Origin: Budorcas taxicolor
Taxonomy: Eukaryota > Chordata > Mammalia > Artiodactyla > Bovidae
Assembly (NCBI RefSeq): GCF_023091745.1
Contig: NC_068922.1
Span: 33,088,501 to 33,152,500 of the forward strand
Length of the DNA stretch: 64,000 bases
Direction: 5' to 3'
Under the pieces are notes generated by a model. That model searched no databases, had not been told where the DNA came from, and saw nothing but the letters and a program-made list of their open reading frames with translations. The stretch's first letter is position 1. Each line of letters opens with the position of its first letter. Both the position numbers and the translations under genes were made by a program. Below, one piece after another: positions 1-11,957 of the stretch.

Positions 1-462
1 CCAGGGAATTCGTGAGAAAAACTTCATGAAAATTGTGGGTTTTAAAAATGTTTCTTTTAATAGAAGTGGTTGTCTTAGTTTTTCTAGAACATATTTTTCT
101 TACTTCCACAGCCATGCATATATAGCATAGGATTGATAGAAATTTGAGGTCTTTGACCAAATCATGATTTGAGTAGGAGGCAAAGGAGAGTAACAAAAAA
201 TGATGACAAAGCTTGGGGCATCGAATTTTTTGTTAATGAATTTAGGGAAAGAATTCAGGAGAATGAAACATACGAAATCAAGATGTGGTTTCAGACCAAA
301 CTGAAAAATATATGGCTGAATGTGGCCATATCCTCTTTCTGTCTCTGTCGACAGCAGCCTAAAAGAGGAGGCCTGGTGTATGTGAATGGTGGGACTACAG
401 AATTTAAGACTTTGAAAATTTTTAATTACAGCATTCAGAAAATGATGATTTTGATCTTGTGA

Positions 463-585
<123 letters not shown>

Positions 586-1315
586 TGAGTAGATGTTTTG
601 ATTCAAGTTTAAAAAGAAACTAAATTAGAGAATTGCAGGCATTGCCCTGTTATATTCAGTGGATTAATGTTTCACTTTGTGTAGGCGAAGAGGTGTTTTT
701 CTTAAACCTTCTGAGTTGGTTTGTTTTATATCTAAAAACATACAATGCATTCTTGTACTTTAGTGAAACCAAGGTCTTATATTTCACTGATAATTAAGAT
801 TCAGATTACTTCAAGATCCATCATAAAAACAAACTTAAAGCATGACATTTAGAAATTTAGATTTCAGGATCTGCCACAAAAACTGTTTTTGTCAGATTTG
901 ATCTTGCATAAAAACACATTCTTTTTTGTCTTCAGTAATTTATAATCTGTAATTTTCCTTTAGAGTTGTTTCTGATATGCTGTATGATAATACATATTCT
1001 AAAATTCAGAAAGAACCACTCCTTATTCCTTAAATTCTGCCACATATTCTTTCATCTCTCCCATTGCTATATTATGACAGTTCTTTCCTGATAACCTATA
1101 GATTTTAGAAGATTATAAGGCATATAGAAATTTCTTTGAAAGGCTAAACATTGGTAAATTTTTTCAAAATAAGATCTTTTTCATATATGAATTTAAGCAT
1201 TGATCCTGTCAGATAAAAATATTTGATTGAATACGTGTACTAAATAAAACTAGAACTTATGGACTCAAAAGTTGAGCCCATATTTATTGTATTTGTATAT
1301 TCTCCTACTGTTCAG

Positions 1316-1376
1316 GGTTATGCAAGATAGACGAGAACAAGCAAGACAAGACTTGAAAGGTTTGGAAGAGACAGTG
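1316..1376 (+). CDS. KIF5B: KIF5B coding exon (start of light chain-binding region)
   Basis: The acceptor ctgttcag ends at 1315 and the donor gtaag follows 1376. The exon completes the split Thr and reads VMQDRREQARQDLKGLEETV (about residues 770-789). This is the start of the heptad segment that binds kinesin light chain tetratricopeptide subunits in kinesin-1. The 61-base length keeps frame with the flanking exons. Confidence 0.95.
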
Positions 1377-1485
1377 GTAAGAAAAACTTGGAAATAAATA
1401 GGATTGGGGAATATTAATGGATTCTTCTCCTGGTTTTAGTAAATTTGAAGACCAGCTTCTAAAAATACTGCTTTCTTAATTCAAG

Positions 1486-1557
1486 GCAAAGGAACTTCAG
1501 ACTTTACACAACCTGCGGAAGCTCTTTGTTCAGGACTTGGCCACCAGGGTTAAAAAG
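1486..1557 (+). CDS. KIF5B: KIF5B coding exon (light chain-binding heptads)
   Basis: The 72-base exon is bounded by ttcaag and gtaataa. It reads AKELQTLHNLRKLFVQDLAT then RVKK (about residues 790-813). Together with the preceding exon it covers the classically mapped kinesin light chain-binding region of the heavy chain (about residues 771-813). The frame is phase 0 at both ends. Confidence 0.95.
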
Positions 1558-1609
1558 GTAATAAAATAATGCCAGGGTGGATATTGATGTAGTGGTGCTT
1601 GTTGTTTTT

Positions 1610-1785
1610 GTTGTTCATCGCTAAGCCATGTCTGACTCTTTGCAACACCATGGACTGCAGCACACCTTGCTCCTCTGACCTCCTCTGTCTCCCAGAGTTT
1701 GCTCAAATTCATGTCCATTGAGCCAATGATCCTATCTAACCATCACATCCTCTGCCACGCCCTTCTCCTTTTGCCTTACAGTAGT
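1610..1785 (-). mobile_element. BovB LINE 3'-end fragment in KIF5B intron
   Basis: Reverse complement of the BovB 3' end: gtctgactctttgc, ccatggactgcagcac, and the catcctctgccacgccc block homologous to 56,580-56,700. Diverged and 5'-truncated. Confidence 0.75.
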
Positions 1786-1917
1786 GCTTTCTGTGTCTGA
1801 TTGTATTCAGAAGGGAAATAACTTTACATTGTCGTAACAGTTTTGGTAGTAGTTAAACTTGGACCTTTTATTTGATCCAGTAATATTTCTTCATAGCATT
1901 GATTGATCTTTTTCTAG

Positions 1918-2022
1918 AGTGCCGAGATTGATTCAGATGACACAGGAGGCAGTGCTGCTCAGAAGCAGAAAATCTCCTTTCTTGAAAATAATCTGGAACA
2001 ACTCACCAAAGTCCACAAACAG
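1918..2022 (+). CDS. KIF5B: KIF5B coding exon (stalk hinge and coil, residues ~814-848)
   Basis: The 105-base, phase 0 exon lies between tttctag and gtagta. It begins SAEIDSDDTGGSAAQKQK, a glycine/serine-rich break in the coiled coil, and returns to heptads with ISFLENNLEQLTKVHKQ. Such a break is expected near the C-terminal stalk, where kinesin-1 folds during autoinhibition and binds cargo adaptors. Confidence 0.95.
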
Positions 2023-2420
2023 GTAGTAAAGAGTCTATTCCAGTGTCGCTGCAATAAAAACTGAGGAGTGACAAGCATTTGAATCTTAAGGGTCCTAAGG
2101 ATTTTCATACCCTGAGCCATTCTGTTACTCTGTCATGCAATTATATAAATAAACCACTAGCAATTTTTACATTAGTTACTATTTTTAACAGCTTTTTATC
2201 AACAGGCCAGTGAAAAGATGGGTTGTTATTTTCTTTGTAGGGCTTCAGATCTGTCAGTTTCCTTAATTTATTTATGGTCATTTTTAAATCTCTGGGAGAC
2301 AAGTCTTTAAGTTAAAATACCGTTTGTTTGTTTGTTTGTTTGTTTCTGTCTTCATACAATTAATACCTCAGAGTGTGAAATATATAAAATAACAAGGCAG
2401 TTCACTTTTTTTTGTAAAGT

Positions 2421-2540
2421 AGGGACTTCCCTAGCAGTCCAGTGGTTAGAACTCTACATTTCCGTTACGGGGGTCCAGATTCTATCCCTGGTCAGGCAAC
2501 CTAAGATCCCACAAGCTGTGCAGTGTGGCCCCAAAAGAGA
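2421..2540 (+). mobile_element. CHR-type tRNA-derived SINE in KIF5B intron
   Basis: Hallmarks gggacttccctagcagtcc, a B-box-like ctatccctggtcaggcaac and gatcccacaagctgtg. Diverged. Confidence 0.75.
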
Positions 2541-3089
2541 AATACTTACTGTGGGGTTTGTTTGGTTTACTTTTTTCTTTTATTAAGGCTTGACAACATG
2601 ATTCAGTTACTTATTTTTTAAGCTCCGTGGCATACTTAATTGTCGTATGCCTTTGTTACTGTAAACCTGGTGTTTGCACTAGAGTGAGATTCAGGAAATT
2701 TTAGCCTTTCTTTCAGCACTTACTAAGGACTTGTTAAGTTTACGTTTAGTTGTGGATCTTACTGTATATAAAAGGATTTTCATGTCCACCAGGTGAGTCT
2801 CTTAATGAAGAGACCTAATGCTGTGTTATAACATATTGTCATGGGGGAAAGAACAGTCACCAGCCCCTCAGTATTGAATGAAATTATATTTGGGGGGAGA
2901 CATGTGAGTATATTTATAGATATATGTATTATCTGCATGTGGCTGCCTAAGTTAAACTAGCTGTGGGAAAACCTTAACATAAAATGTAGTGTTTGTTTTT
3001 TTTTTTTCCCCAAGAGAAGTTTCTAAATGTTTATATTTTTGCAAATCATCAGTAAAGCCAGAATCCTTGTTTTCTGTGCCTTCCTTTAG

Positions 3090-3308
<219 letters not shown>

Positions 3309-3816
3309 TAGTAGGATGTGATAAACCCATGAAACTTTGGTTTGAATATTTTTATTTACTTAAGAATGTAATCTGATCTGTCATATGGTATTTGTTAACA
3401 TTTTCTAGTTTACTAGAGGGTGGCACTGTTGGGAGTGAAGAGCGTTGAGGCATAGCCACCTTAGCAGGGGAAGGAGCTAAGTCAGAACTAGGTGAGCAAG
3501 ACTGGTCAGGTTTAAAGAAACTAAGAAGAGTACTGTTATTAAAGCAAGAAGAGACTTGCAAGAAAATGTCATCCAGTATCTCGTGCTTTAATTGTAAAGC
3601 AGTGATAACAGGAATAAGGTTTTTAAGAGGTTATTAAATTTAACCTTTCAACAAGATTTTTAAGGATTGTGTAGGTCCTCGACAAAAGGATGTAACTGAA
3701 AAGAAAAAGAGAGATGGAAGGATTTGCTGAGAAACAAAAAGCCAAAGAAAAAACCTTTGGGAATTTGTTGTAAATAAAAAGAAGAGACTAAAGTAAGCAT
3801 TTGTTTTTCATACTAG

Positions 3817-3947
3817 CTAAACCTATTCGTCCCGGGCAACATCCAGCAGCTTCTCCAACTCATCCAAGTGCGATTCGTGGAGGAGGTGCATTTGTTCAGA
3901 ACAGCCAGCCGGTGGCTGTGCGAGGTGGAGGAGGCAAGCAGGTGTAA
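3817..3947 (+). CDS. KIF5B: KIF5B last coding exon (IAK tail and stop codon)
   Basis: The acceptor tactag ends at 3816. The exon completes Ala and reads AKPIRPGQHPAASPTHPSAI, then RGGGAFVQNSQPVAVRGGGG and KQV, with TAA at 3945-3947. The IAK motif (about residues 920-922) contacts the motor heads and holds soluble kinesin-1 in the autoinhibited state; the rest is a disordered Pro/Gly-rich tail. The exon probably runs on as UTR to 3967, where a weak donor (gtttgt) begins. The stop codon itself overlaps a better-looking donor, gtaagc at 3944 (see findings). Confidence 0.93.
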
Positions 3948-4339
3948 GCTCCCCACGACACCCGCGGGTTTGTGAGCTCTCTCTGGCTTCTGAATCACAG
4001 CTATCCATGGGAGGTGTTCAGCCACTGGTGGTGGTTAAAATACTTTCTGGATTCTAACATTAGTAGCTTGTTTTCTTTTTATATATGGGATTCTGAAAGT
4101 AACTTACCATGGTTTCCGTTAGAGTTTTTTCATAATTCAGATCATAGTATCTGCATATTCAAATTTGTGTTCTTAATGTTTTTAACCTAATATTGGGTCA
4201 TTTTTTAAAAACTGTTACTTAACTGTTATCTAGTATAAATACCATGGTTTTATGGCTATTTTACTGGATATTTAATTATGTTAATTTTTTCTTTCATACG
4301 TGGGATTTTCCAGTGTTGAAATTTTCATGTATGAAATTT

Positions 4340-4800
4340 GAAGTAATGAAACATCTTTTTATACCTCCTTACTTTCAGATTATTTCCAGAAGATTCCCAT
4401 AAGTGGAATCACAAGAAAGTGAACATTTGTAAGATTCTTGACACATATTAACACTGCTATTCCATGACTATGCTAAATTACATCATAGCCCAGGACACTG
4501 TCTATTTTGTTGCATCTTTGCTGGTATTAATAGTTTTTAAATGTCCAGTTTAATAGGCTGGAATAAGCATCTCATTGATTTGTGAATGAAATGTTTATTG
4601 GCCCATTTATATAATTTTTTTTTTCTGGGTCCTTTGCCGTTTTACTATTGTGAGTGGTTTTTCTGACTGATTTATGAGTTCTTACTTGTTTCTTTCTAAA
4701 TACAAGTAATAGCTGTACCCGGTCAAAGGATAGACAATTATCACAAACCAAGAAAATAGATCTGGAAATGCCACCCAATATATATATCCTTCTGGAACTT
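4340..4800 (-). mobile_element. Ancient L1-like fragment (low confidence)
   Basis: Phrases such as cccataagtggaatcacaag, tattaacactgctattcc and tttattggcccatttatat resemble the antisense of old L1M ORF2 3' regions. Too decayed to assign a subfamily. Confidence 0.35.
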
Positions 4801-5499
4801 TCTTTAAATATAACTTTTAAATTAGGAAGGTTAAAATATAAATAACTGTAACATACTACCAGTATACTATGCTATTCTGAATATGCTGATAGCCTGATTT
4901 TTTAACTTGGCAATATATTGTGAACATTTTCTTAGTACAGCATGACTAATTATAGCTGCCTATTATTTTATCAGATTTAATTCTTAGCAAGTCCCAAGTG
5001 TGTAGGTGGTTTGGAAACTAAGGAAACTAAAAAATACAGTATAATTATGAGATACTTTACTGGTTTTGTTTCTGACAAACACTAAAGTTGTTTTATTTTA
5101 ATCTCCCTTGTTTTTACTTTGTCATTTTTGCATAACATTGGCTTGCAATTTGAGTAGAATATTAAGCAGCATTCTGGAGAATTCACATTCCCATAAATTT
5201 AATACAATTTTTAGTCCACATAATAGAAGTTTCAAAAGAGAGTGACACAGTGAAAGAGTTAATGGATATTGGAGTCCACCTAAGTTTGAATTCTGATTTT
5301 TTTACTTTTAAGAACTTGAGCAAGTTACTTTTTTAACAGTTGATTGCTTTTTTTCACTCCTTTTTAAAAACTGTTAGGCATAAAAGTAAATTATGAAGTT
5401 ATGACCCATTTAATGTATCTCTGAAATAAAAATTTTTCTATATACCTCAACATTATCACAACTGACAAAATATTTTAATATTATATCAATCCATATTTG

Positions 5500-5920
5500 C
5501 AGAGAAGGCAATGGCAACCCACTCCAGTACTCTTGCCTGGAAAATCCCATGGATGAAAGAGTCTGGTAGGCTGCTGTCCATGGGGTCACTAAGAGTCAGA
5601 CATGACTGAGCAACTTCACTTTCACTTTTCACTTTCATGCATTGGAGAAGGAAATGGCAACCCACTCCAGTACTTTGGCCTAGAAAATCCCATGGATGGA
5701 GGAGTCTGGTAGGCTGCAGTCCATTGGGTTGCTAAGAGTCAGACATGACTGAGCAACTTCACTTTCACTTTTCATTTTCATGTATTGGAGAAGGAAATGG
5801 CAACCCACTCCAGTGTTCTGGCCTGGAGAATCCCAGGGACAAGGGAGCCTGGTGGGCTGCCGTCTATGGGGTTGCACAGAGTCGGACATGACTGAAGCGA
5901 CTTAGCAGCAGCAGCAGCAG
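5500..5920 (+). mobile_element. Trimeric Bov-A SINE with (AGC)n tail
   Basis: Three tandem monomers start at 5502 (gagaaggcaatgg), 5645 and 5787 (ggagaaggaaatgg), a period of about 142 bases. Monomers 1 and 2 are of the left type (aaaatcccatgga, ggtaggctgc); monomer 3 is of the right type (agaatcccaggga, ctgccgtctatgggg) and ends in an (AGC)n tail. A perfect 13-bp target duplication, caatccatatttg, flanks it at 5487-5499 and 5921-5933. The standard Bov-A2 is a dimer. Confidence 0.9.
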
Positions 5921-7084
5921 CAATCCATATTTGGAACTTTCTGATTACTTACTGATTTTTAAATCTTTTACAGCTGGTTTGTCTAAACCTGGGAATAATC
6001 CAGAACTGATGTTTACATTAGGTTATTTGCCTTAAGTCTCTCTTAATGCTAGAATAACACCCCACCCTCTTTTTTTTTGTTTGTTTAATGACATTGACTT
6101 ACTAAATAGAAAAGGCCAATTTTCTGGAGCATATGCCACCTCTGGTGTGTTTGCTTGTTTCTAGATGCAGCTGCTGTGTTCCTCTGTTTCCTGTTTATTA
6201 AAAGCATTTATTGAATTCTTGTGCACATTTTTACAGGATTACATTGTAGGTGGTTTGTGTTTAATATTGTGTCATATCAGCAAACATTACAGTGGTTGTC
6301 CTGCCTCTGTTTTTCCCCCTTTGGATTAATAACTTGTTGAGCCTCTTTATTAATAAAATGAAAGTCATTCTTGAGAATTATACAAGTTAAGGCATCACTA
6401 CCTAGTACAGAGCAGATGCTGAGGAAACGCAAGCTGCCTTTTCTGAAATTGAAGGTGGGCAAAAGAATTTTCAAAGGATACATATAAATAAATACAGGTA
6501 AAAGTTTATCTGTTTTGAATATTGTCCTCATGTTAAAAGTCACATGTGAACTTTGAACTCCTGTCTCATTTGCAGATAGCATAGTCCATGACCTTTGTTA
6601 AGTAAAGCTAGGTTTTCGCAGCAGATTGCTGATCCAGTGTAATGACAGCGCTTAAGCACTTGAGGGAGTTGGCTAACCTAGCTAACACAGGTTTTCAAGA
6701 CTTGAAGTAACTATAAAAGTATGATTACGTACAGGTTTGTTTCATTGCTGGTCCAAAGGATAATGGTTATTATTTTTAAAAATCTTCGAGTGATCAATCT
6801 TAAGCCCAGATTGAGGAGTATATGATAACTACTTTGTAGAGATTTTTTAATTATTAAGAAAAGCATTTCAAAACACTGGATTTATTTTGGGGAGAGATGG
6901 CAATGTATGAATGACAGTGATACTCGTAGTACCAGTTTTACGTGGCTGGTTGGTTCTTCTAGCTGCATGATGCGTTGGACAGGTTGAGGTTTTCTAATAA
7001 ACACAGAGGTAGATAGGCAGTGGATTACAAGGATGCCTTCAGGTAACTCCTACTGGGATTGTTTACTTTTATTTTATTTTACTT

Positions 7085-7218
7085 TCTTTTTTTTTTTTTT
7101 TCTTTTGGCCACACCTCACGGCTTTTGGGATTTTTAGTTCCCTGACCAGGGATTGAACTTTGGGCCACAGCAGTGAAAGTGCCCAGTCCTAACACTGGAC
7201 CACAGGGGAAGTCTCTGG
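7085..7218 (-). mobile_element. CHR-type SINE in KIF5B last intron
   Basis: Antisense hallmarks: tttttttttttt then ggccacacc, ttagttccctgaccagggat, ggaccacaggggaagtct. Confidence 0.8.
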
Positions 7219-7687
7219 GGTTGTTTATTTCATTGTTGCCTTCTGTAGCACATGTACTTTGTGCTTATTGGTACACCCCACCCCTTTTTGTTTTTCACAG
7301 CTACCATGTATGTAACATTGCTAGTTAATTAGTGGTCCTTGACTTAATGTCACTGACACTGTCTACTGACTGGCATTTTATTGACCATCTTTTTCTTTTA
7401 AAAAAAACTGTAATTTATATATCAGCTTACTCAAGTCTTGGGGTAAGTAAAAGCAAATGTAGGGTTGACTTCCTTTCAATACTGTACTGTCCCTAGACAG
7501 CTCTGCTTAGGAGACAAATAAAAGGAAAAGAAATAAAAGCATTCATTGTTGCAATCTTTTTAGTTTTGGGGGAAGTGGTCAAAGCTGTTGGTTAACTGTT
7601 TTTAAACTAATTGGTGTATTTCGTTTCATTCTTTTCAAACACAGGTTTTGTATAAATAATATTTCCTCTGCTTTTTTCCATCTTCAG

Positions 7688-10150
7688 GTGTTAAAAGTAA
7701 TTGAAGTATGAAGAGGACGTAATTCAATGACTGTAGCCTGTATCCCTTGGGAACTCTAGAATTATAACGTTTTTTAGTGTATAAATTGTACCTGGCCTGT
7801 ACAGCTGTTTCCTACCCACTCTTGTAAACTCTGCTGCTTCCCAACACAACTAGAGTGCAATTCTGGCGTCTTAGGAGGGAAAAACGACAGTTTATAACTG
7901 TGGCCCTATTTATTACACAGTTTGTCTTTCATGTCTTAAATTTAGTCTTCACTGTGCCAAGCTAACTGTATCATATAGGACTGTGCTTTTTGTACTTGTT
8001 CGTGTTTATTTTTTAATCTTAGTTTAAGTTACCTAGCTGCTACTGCTTGTTTTTCTTTTCTTATAAAATAATACCTTATTTTAGGGGAAATGGAACTTTT
8101 AGATTAAATGTCTTAAATTTTACCACTTACAACACTACATGCCCACAAATTATATCAGGTCAGTACTGTACTTAAAAATCCTTTGAAATGACTTCAGAGT
8201 TAAAATTACATGCATCATCTCTGAAGTTTGCTTCTGCAAACTACTCTCTGAGCACTGAAACCTTTAAAACTGCCTAACTAGACACTTGAGACTGGGCAAG
8301 GCTACTTAATTCTCTTGTGAAATGCCTACTGCTGAATTATCTTGAATAGAAATATTTCACACTATCAAAAGCAAATCTTTTGCTTTTGTTTAAGAAAAAC
8401 AGTTTGGAAAAGAAATTCATTTCTCTTCTTCCCAATGCTGTATACACATAGCTTGATGGAATGGAAACACCTTGCTTTGTGAGCCTGTTAGTTAATATAT
8501 ATTAAGAATTGGGTGGATAATAATCTGTCAACTTAATATAATGAAATGAACTAAGATATGGATATTATAGGATTAAACATAATTTTATATTAGTACTGTA
8601 TTGGTTGATCTAAATTTATAGCATTTGGAAGTTGAGAAAACACGTGGAAGGATGGGACAAATAAATGGCGAATTTATAAATATATAGGTAAATTGTGGTC
8701 TGAAAATCCCTGAGGTGTCTTTAACCTGCTACACTAAATCATACACTATGACATACTTCTTATTTAGTCTAGGAGTAATAAATTATTTGCAAGTCACTAA
8801 TAATCCTCAAATTATTTTGTTGGCGGTAGCTGGTAATTTTATAATTACGTGTATCTGTTTTTGCCACTTCTTCCTCAGATGATTAAACTAAGTCAACAGT
8901 TTATTTTAGAAACTATAAAAGTAATAGGGAAAGAGATTTCAATATTTGCTTCACCACTTGGGAGTGGGTAACTGCAACTGTGTTAGCAGAAATTTGCAAA
9001 GACTGGGGATGTAAAGTTACTCAGAGGAGAAAGCTGGAAAGTTCTGTGTTAGGATCTGGGTGGCAGAATTAACTTTTTGAAACAGTTTTATATACAGATA
9101 TTTGTATTAAATTTGGAGCCATAGTCAGAAGACTCAGATCATAATTGGCTTATTTTTCTATTTCCTTAACTATTGTAATTTCCACTTTTATAATAATTTT
9201 GATTTAAAAGATAAATTTATTTATTTTTTTAACAGTCAAAAATCCTTGCTGTTCTGATCTGCAGCAACCTTTAAAATGATTGTATTGTTTTTAGGCTTGA
9301 TCAAAAGAAACACTCCAAAAATTGAGATGAAAACTTGTAGAGCGGCAAGACTGAAGCAATGCAGTTAACTAAACCCGTGCTTCCGCCTGTTGGTGGTGAT
9401 AGTTTTCTAAATGAAGAAATGTTTGGCTGCGTGCACACAGACATTTGTATTTTGTTTTCAAATGAGAGCTTGCTTTTTGGGGCAGTATTCTTAAATGAAG
9501 CAGAAATTTTTTTCTCTCTTTTGTCTGAATATAGGAGTTTCTTTCTTGTAAGATGTATCACAGGTATTGGTGCTGTGTAACAAACAATGAATTGTAACTT
9601 GTGTGTGGTTCAGAATACACAATGTTAGGGTTTTTAAAATATCTCAATGGGTTTTTCTATTTATAATTTCAGACTTTCACAAAATGTACAGAGAATTTCA
9701 TAAATTTGTTTTAATTGAACTGCTTTTGCTATGGTAGGTCATTAAACACAGCCTTTACTCTTATAAGTGAAAATTTCTGATCACCTGGAACATTGATACT
9801 TATTTCAATTTACAGGGTCTTTTTTTTTTTTTTTGACTAAATAAATTAATGTTCGTCTGAATGGCATTGATAAATGGTTCAGAGAAGAAACTCAGTGAAA
9901 TGAAAGTAATATTTATTCATGGTGATCAGTTAAATTATTTGCCTAATTTAAGAAAACTACTGTGTGTAACTCAATTTGGCAGGAGATGATAGAAGAGTCT
10001 GAGTCTGCCTGTGGAATACGTTGGTTTCTTTTCAGTGCTTGAATATACATGCAGAGATAATTGGTTTGGGAAGACGCCATATAATTTTAAGTTGACCTGC
10101 ATGCTGTAAATGTCTTTTATGTTTAAATAAAAAGGAAAAAATTTTTTGAA
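7688..10150 (+). other. KIF5B: KIF5B terminal exon, 3' UTR
   Basis: The exon starts after tcttcag and opens GTGTTAAAAGTAATTG. It lacks long ORFs, is AU-rich and resembles the human KIF5B 3' UTR as I recall it (for example CTGGCCTGTACAGCTGTTTC at 7793). AATAAA hexamers occur near 8777, 9840 and 10126. The last one, followed by A-rich then U/G-containing sequence, is the best end, so cleavage near 10,145-10,155 is inferred. Confidence 0.85.
10126..10131 (+). promoter_or_regulatory. Probable distal poly(A) signal of KIF5B (AATAAA)
   Basis: A canonical AATAAA about 2.44 kb into the terminal exon, followed by a short A run. Recognisable 3' UTR sequence stops here and intergenic repeats begin shortly after. 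Confidence 0.7.
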
Positions 10151-10611
10151 ATGCAGTGACTTTCTTAAAATGTGATTCAGTGATATATCAGGTTGATTTT
10201 ACATGACCAAGTGGCCTTTTTTCTTGACAGAATAGTCACTAGTGTGTCATTATGTTTAGTATATTTTGTTTCCTAATGAATTGCATGTGCTTTGGATATC
10301 AAGTATTAAACAGGCTAAAGAATTAAGAGCTAGAAATGAATCATCAATCTATTACTTTACTGAACTGTGATAAGGACATGTCACTCTGTTATTCTTCCCC
10401 CAAAACCAAAACTGATCATGAGAAAAATACCACACAATCCAAATAGAGGGACATTCTAGCAAATACCTGGCCAGGACTCTTCCAAAGTGTCAAGATCATG
10501 GAAAACCAGGAGAGACATATCTGAGGGGACTCTGGAGACTTGACAACTAGATGCAGTGATGTGGTATGGTGGCCTGGGTTGAGCCCTGGAACAGTAAAAA
10601 GACATCAGTTG

Positions 10612-10868
10612 GGGCTTCCCTCTTGGCTCTGTGGTAAAAAAAATTCACCTGCCAATGCAGGGGAGGGGTTCAATTCCTGGCCTGGGAATATCCCACATGC
10701 CGTAGAGCAACTAAGCCTGAGCACCACATCCATTGATCCTGTGCTCCACATGAAAAGAAGCCACCACAGTGAGAAGCCTGTGCACCAAAACTAGAGAGTA
10801 CCCCCCATTCTCCGCAACTGGAGAAAAGCCTGCACAGCAAGGAAGACCCAGTACAGCCAAAATTAATT
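10612..10868 (+). mobile_element. CHR-type SINE with target duplication
   Basis: Begins ggcttccctcttggctctg, with aatgcaggggaggggttcaa and a long 3' body ending gtacagccaaaattaatt. Flanked by aaagacatcagttgggg (left, from 10598) and aaagacatcagtgggg (right, from 10869), a near-perfect target duplication. Confidence 0.85.
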
Positions 10869-11039
10869 AAAGACATCAGTGGGGAAACTGGTGAAGTCTG
10901 TTAGCAGTGGTGTGCTGGCTGACTTCTTGTGATCAAGGTGCAGTGGTGATGGAAGATAGCACTGTTAGGAGGAAGAGTTTGAGGGGATTCTCCGTATTAC
11001 CTTTGCTACCCTGCTTTAAGTTAAAATTACTCTAAAAGG

Positions 11040-11770
11040 TACATTTGCTGATTTTTAAAGCCTCAAAGAACAGGAGACAACAAACTTTAACATTTGGGGC
11101 AGGAAAGCAACCTCAGCAGACCCCAGAAACCTGACTGGACAAGCAGTGGGGAATGCCAAGAAGCAACTTGGTATTCCCCTTGCCTCCAAAAGACCCCCCA
11201 GATGGTCACGAACGTGACCTTTGGTAGGTCTGGAAGTAGCGATAAAAGTAGCCTGAAATGGGACTAATTGAAGGTCTGTCTGAACTGGAAACAGTTTGAC
11301 CCCTGATGCTGGCTTCATTGCTGCACAGCTTGGCGACTGCCTCTCCCAACACGCTAGCATGATCCTGTTATCTAGAGGGTAAAGGAGAGGGTGTCTGGAT
11401 AGAAGAGCCAGGAATACTTGAGTGTGCCAGTTAGTGATGTATGATGCCTCTCCTTTCCAAATCTACCTTTATTATAGAGGACGTTTGACATGCACAGAGG
11501 GGAGGAAAAGGGAGAAGATGGCCATCTGCAAGCCAAGGAGAGGCCGGAAGAGCCCTCACAAGGAGCCAGCCCTGCCCACACCCTGGATTGCAGCTTGCAG
11601 CCTCCAGAAATGAAGCCATCCATCTCGACCTCACCTTGTCTGTGGTGCTTGGTTTCCCCAGCCCCAGTAGACTGATAGGATGGCCAACATGGGCAGTGAG
11701 CTGGACCCTCGGTATTTCTTTTCTCCTTTCTCAGCTCTGGCGTGCTTTGGTTTCCTCTTGGGTTTTGTTT
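11040..11770. other. Intergenic stretch, nothing recognised
   Basis: Overlapping short ORFs occur on both strands without recognisable domains. It is moderately GC-rich compared with its surroundings. I see no repeat family or gene here. Confidence 0.4.
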
Positions 11771-11779
11771 TGTTTTAAT

Positions 11780-11957
11780 ATTTGTTAGTCTCAGCTGCGT
11801 CAGGTCTTAGTTGCGGCACACAGGCTTCTAACTGTGGCATGGGCTTAGTTCCCCCAAGGCATATGGGATCTTAGTTCCCCGACCAGGGATTGAACTTGTG
11901 TCCCCTGCCTGCATTGGAAGGTGGGTTCGTAACCACTGAACCACCAGGGAAGTCCTG
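11780..11957 (-). mobile_element. CHR-type SINE
   Basis: Antisense body: tcagctgcgtcaggtcttag, tagttccccgaccagggat, accactgaaccaccaggga, agtcc. Confidence 0.85.

Larger units (their letters stand above)
3968..7687 (+). other. Intron between stop-containing exon and terminal 3' UTR exon of KIF5B
   Basis: No coding exon is seen here. The intron ends in a polypyrimidine tract and tcttcag at 7681-7687. It carries an ancient L1-like stretch, a trimeric Bov-A element at 5500-5920 and a CHR SINE at 7085-7218. The donor is assigned to 3968 by comparison with my recollection of the human mRNA. From the stop to that junction is only 20 bases, too short to trigger classical nonsense-mediated decay. Confidence 0.7.

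Noticed and set aside
169..462. 97-codon plus-strand ORF and the overlapping 128-codon minus-strand ORF at 100-486
   Set aside because: They lie in a KIF5B intron, have no recognisable domain, and the plus ORF does not splice in frame to the exon at 483.
5887..5920. AGC/CTG runs as a possible coding or disease-type repeat
   Set aside because: These are the tails of Bov-A elements; the same tail recurs at 18.95, 20.09, 21.9, 33.2, 36.8 and 59.5 kb.
10612..10868. A- and B-box-like motifs in CHR and Bov-tA elements as possible tRNA genes
   Set aside because: They are tRNA-derived SINE heads. No full cloverleaf with an intact acceptor stem is present.
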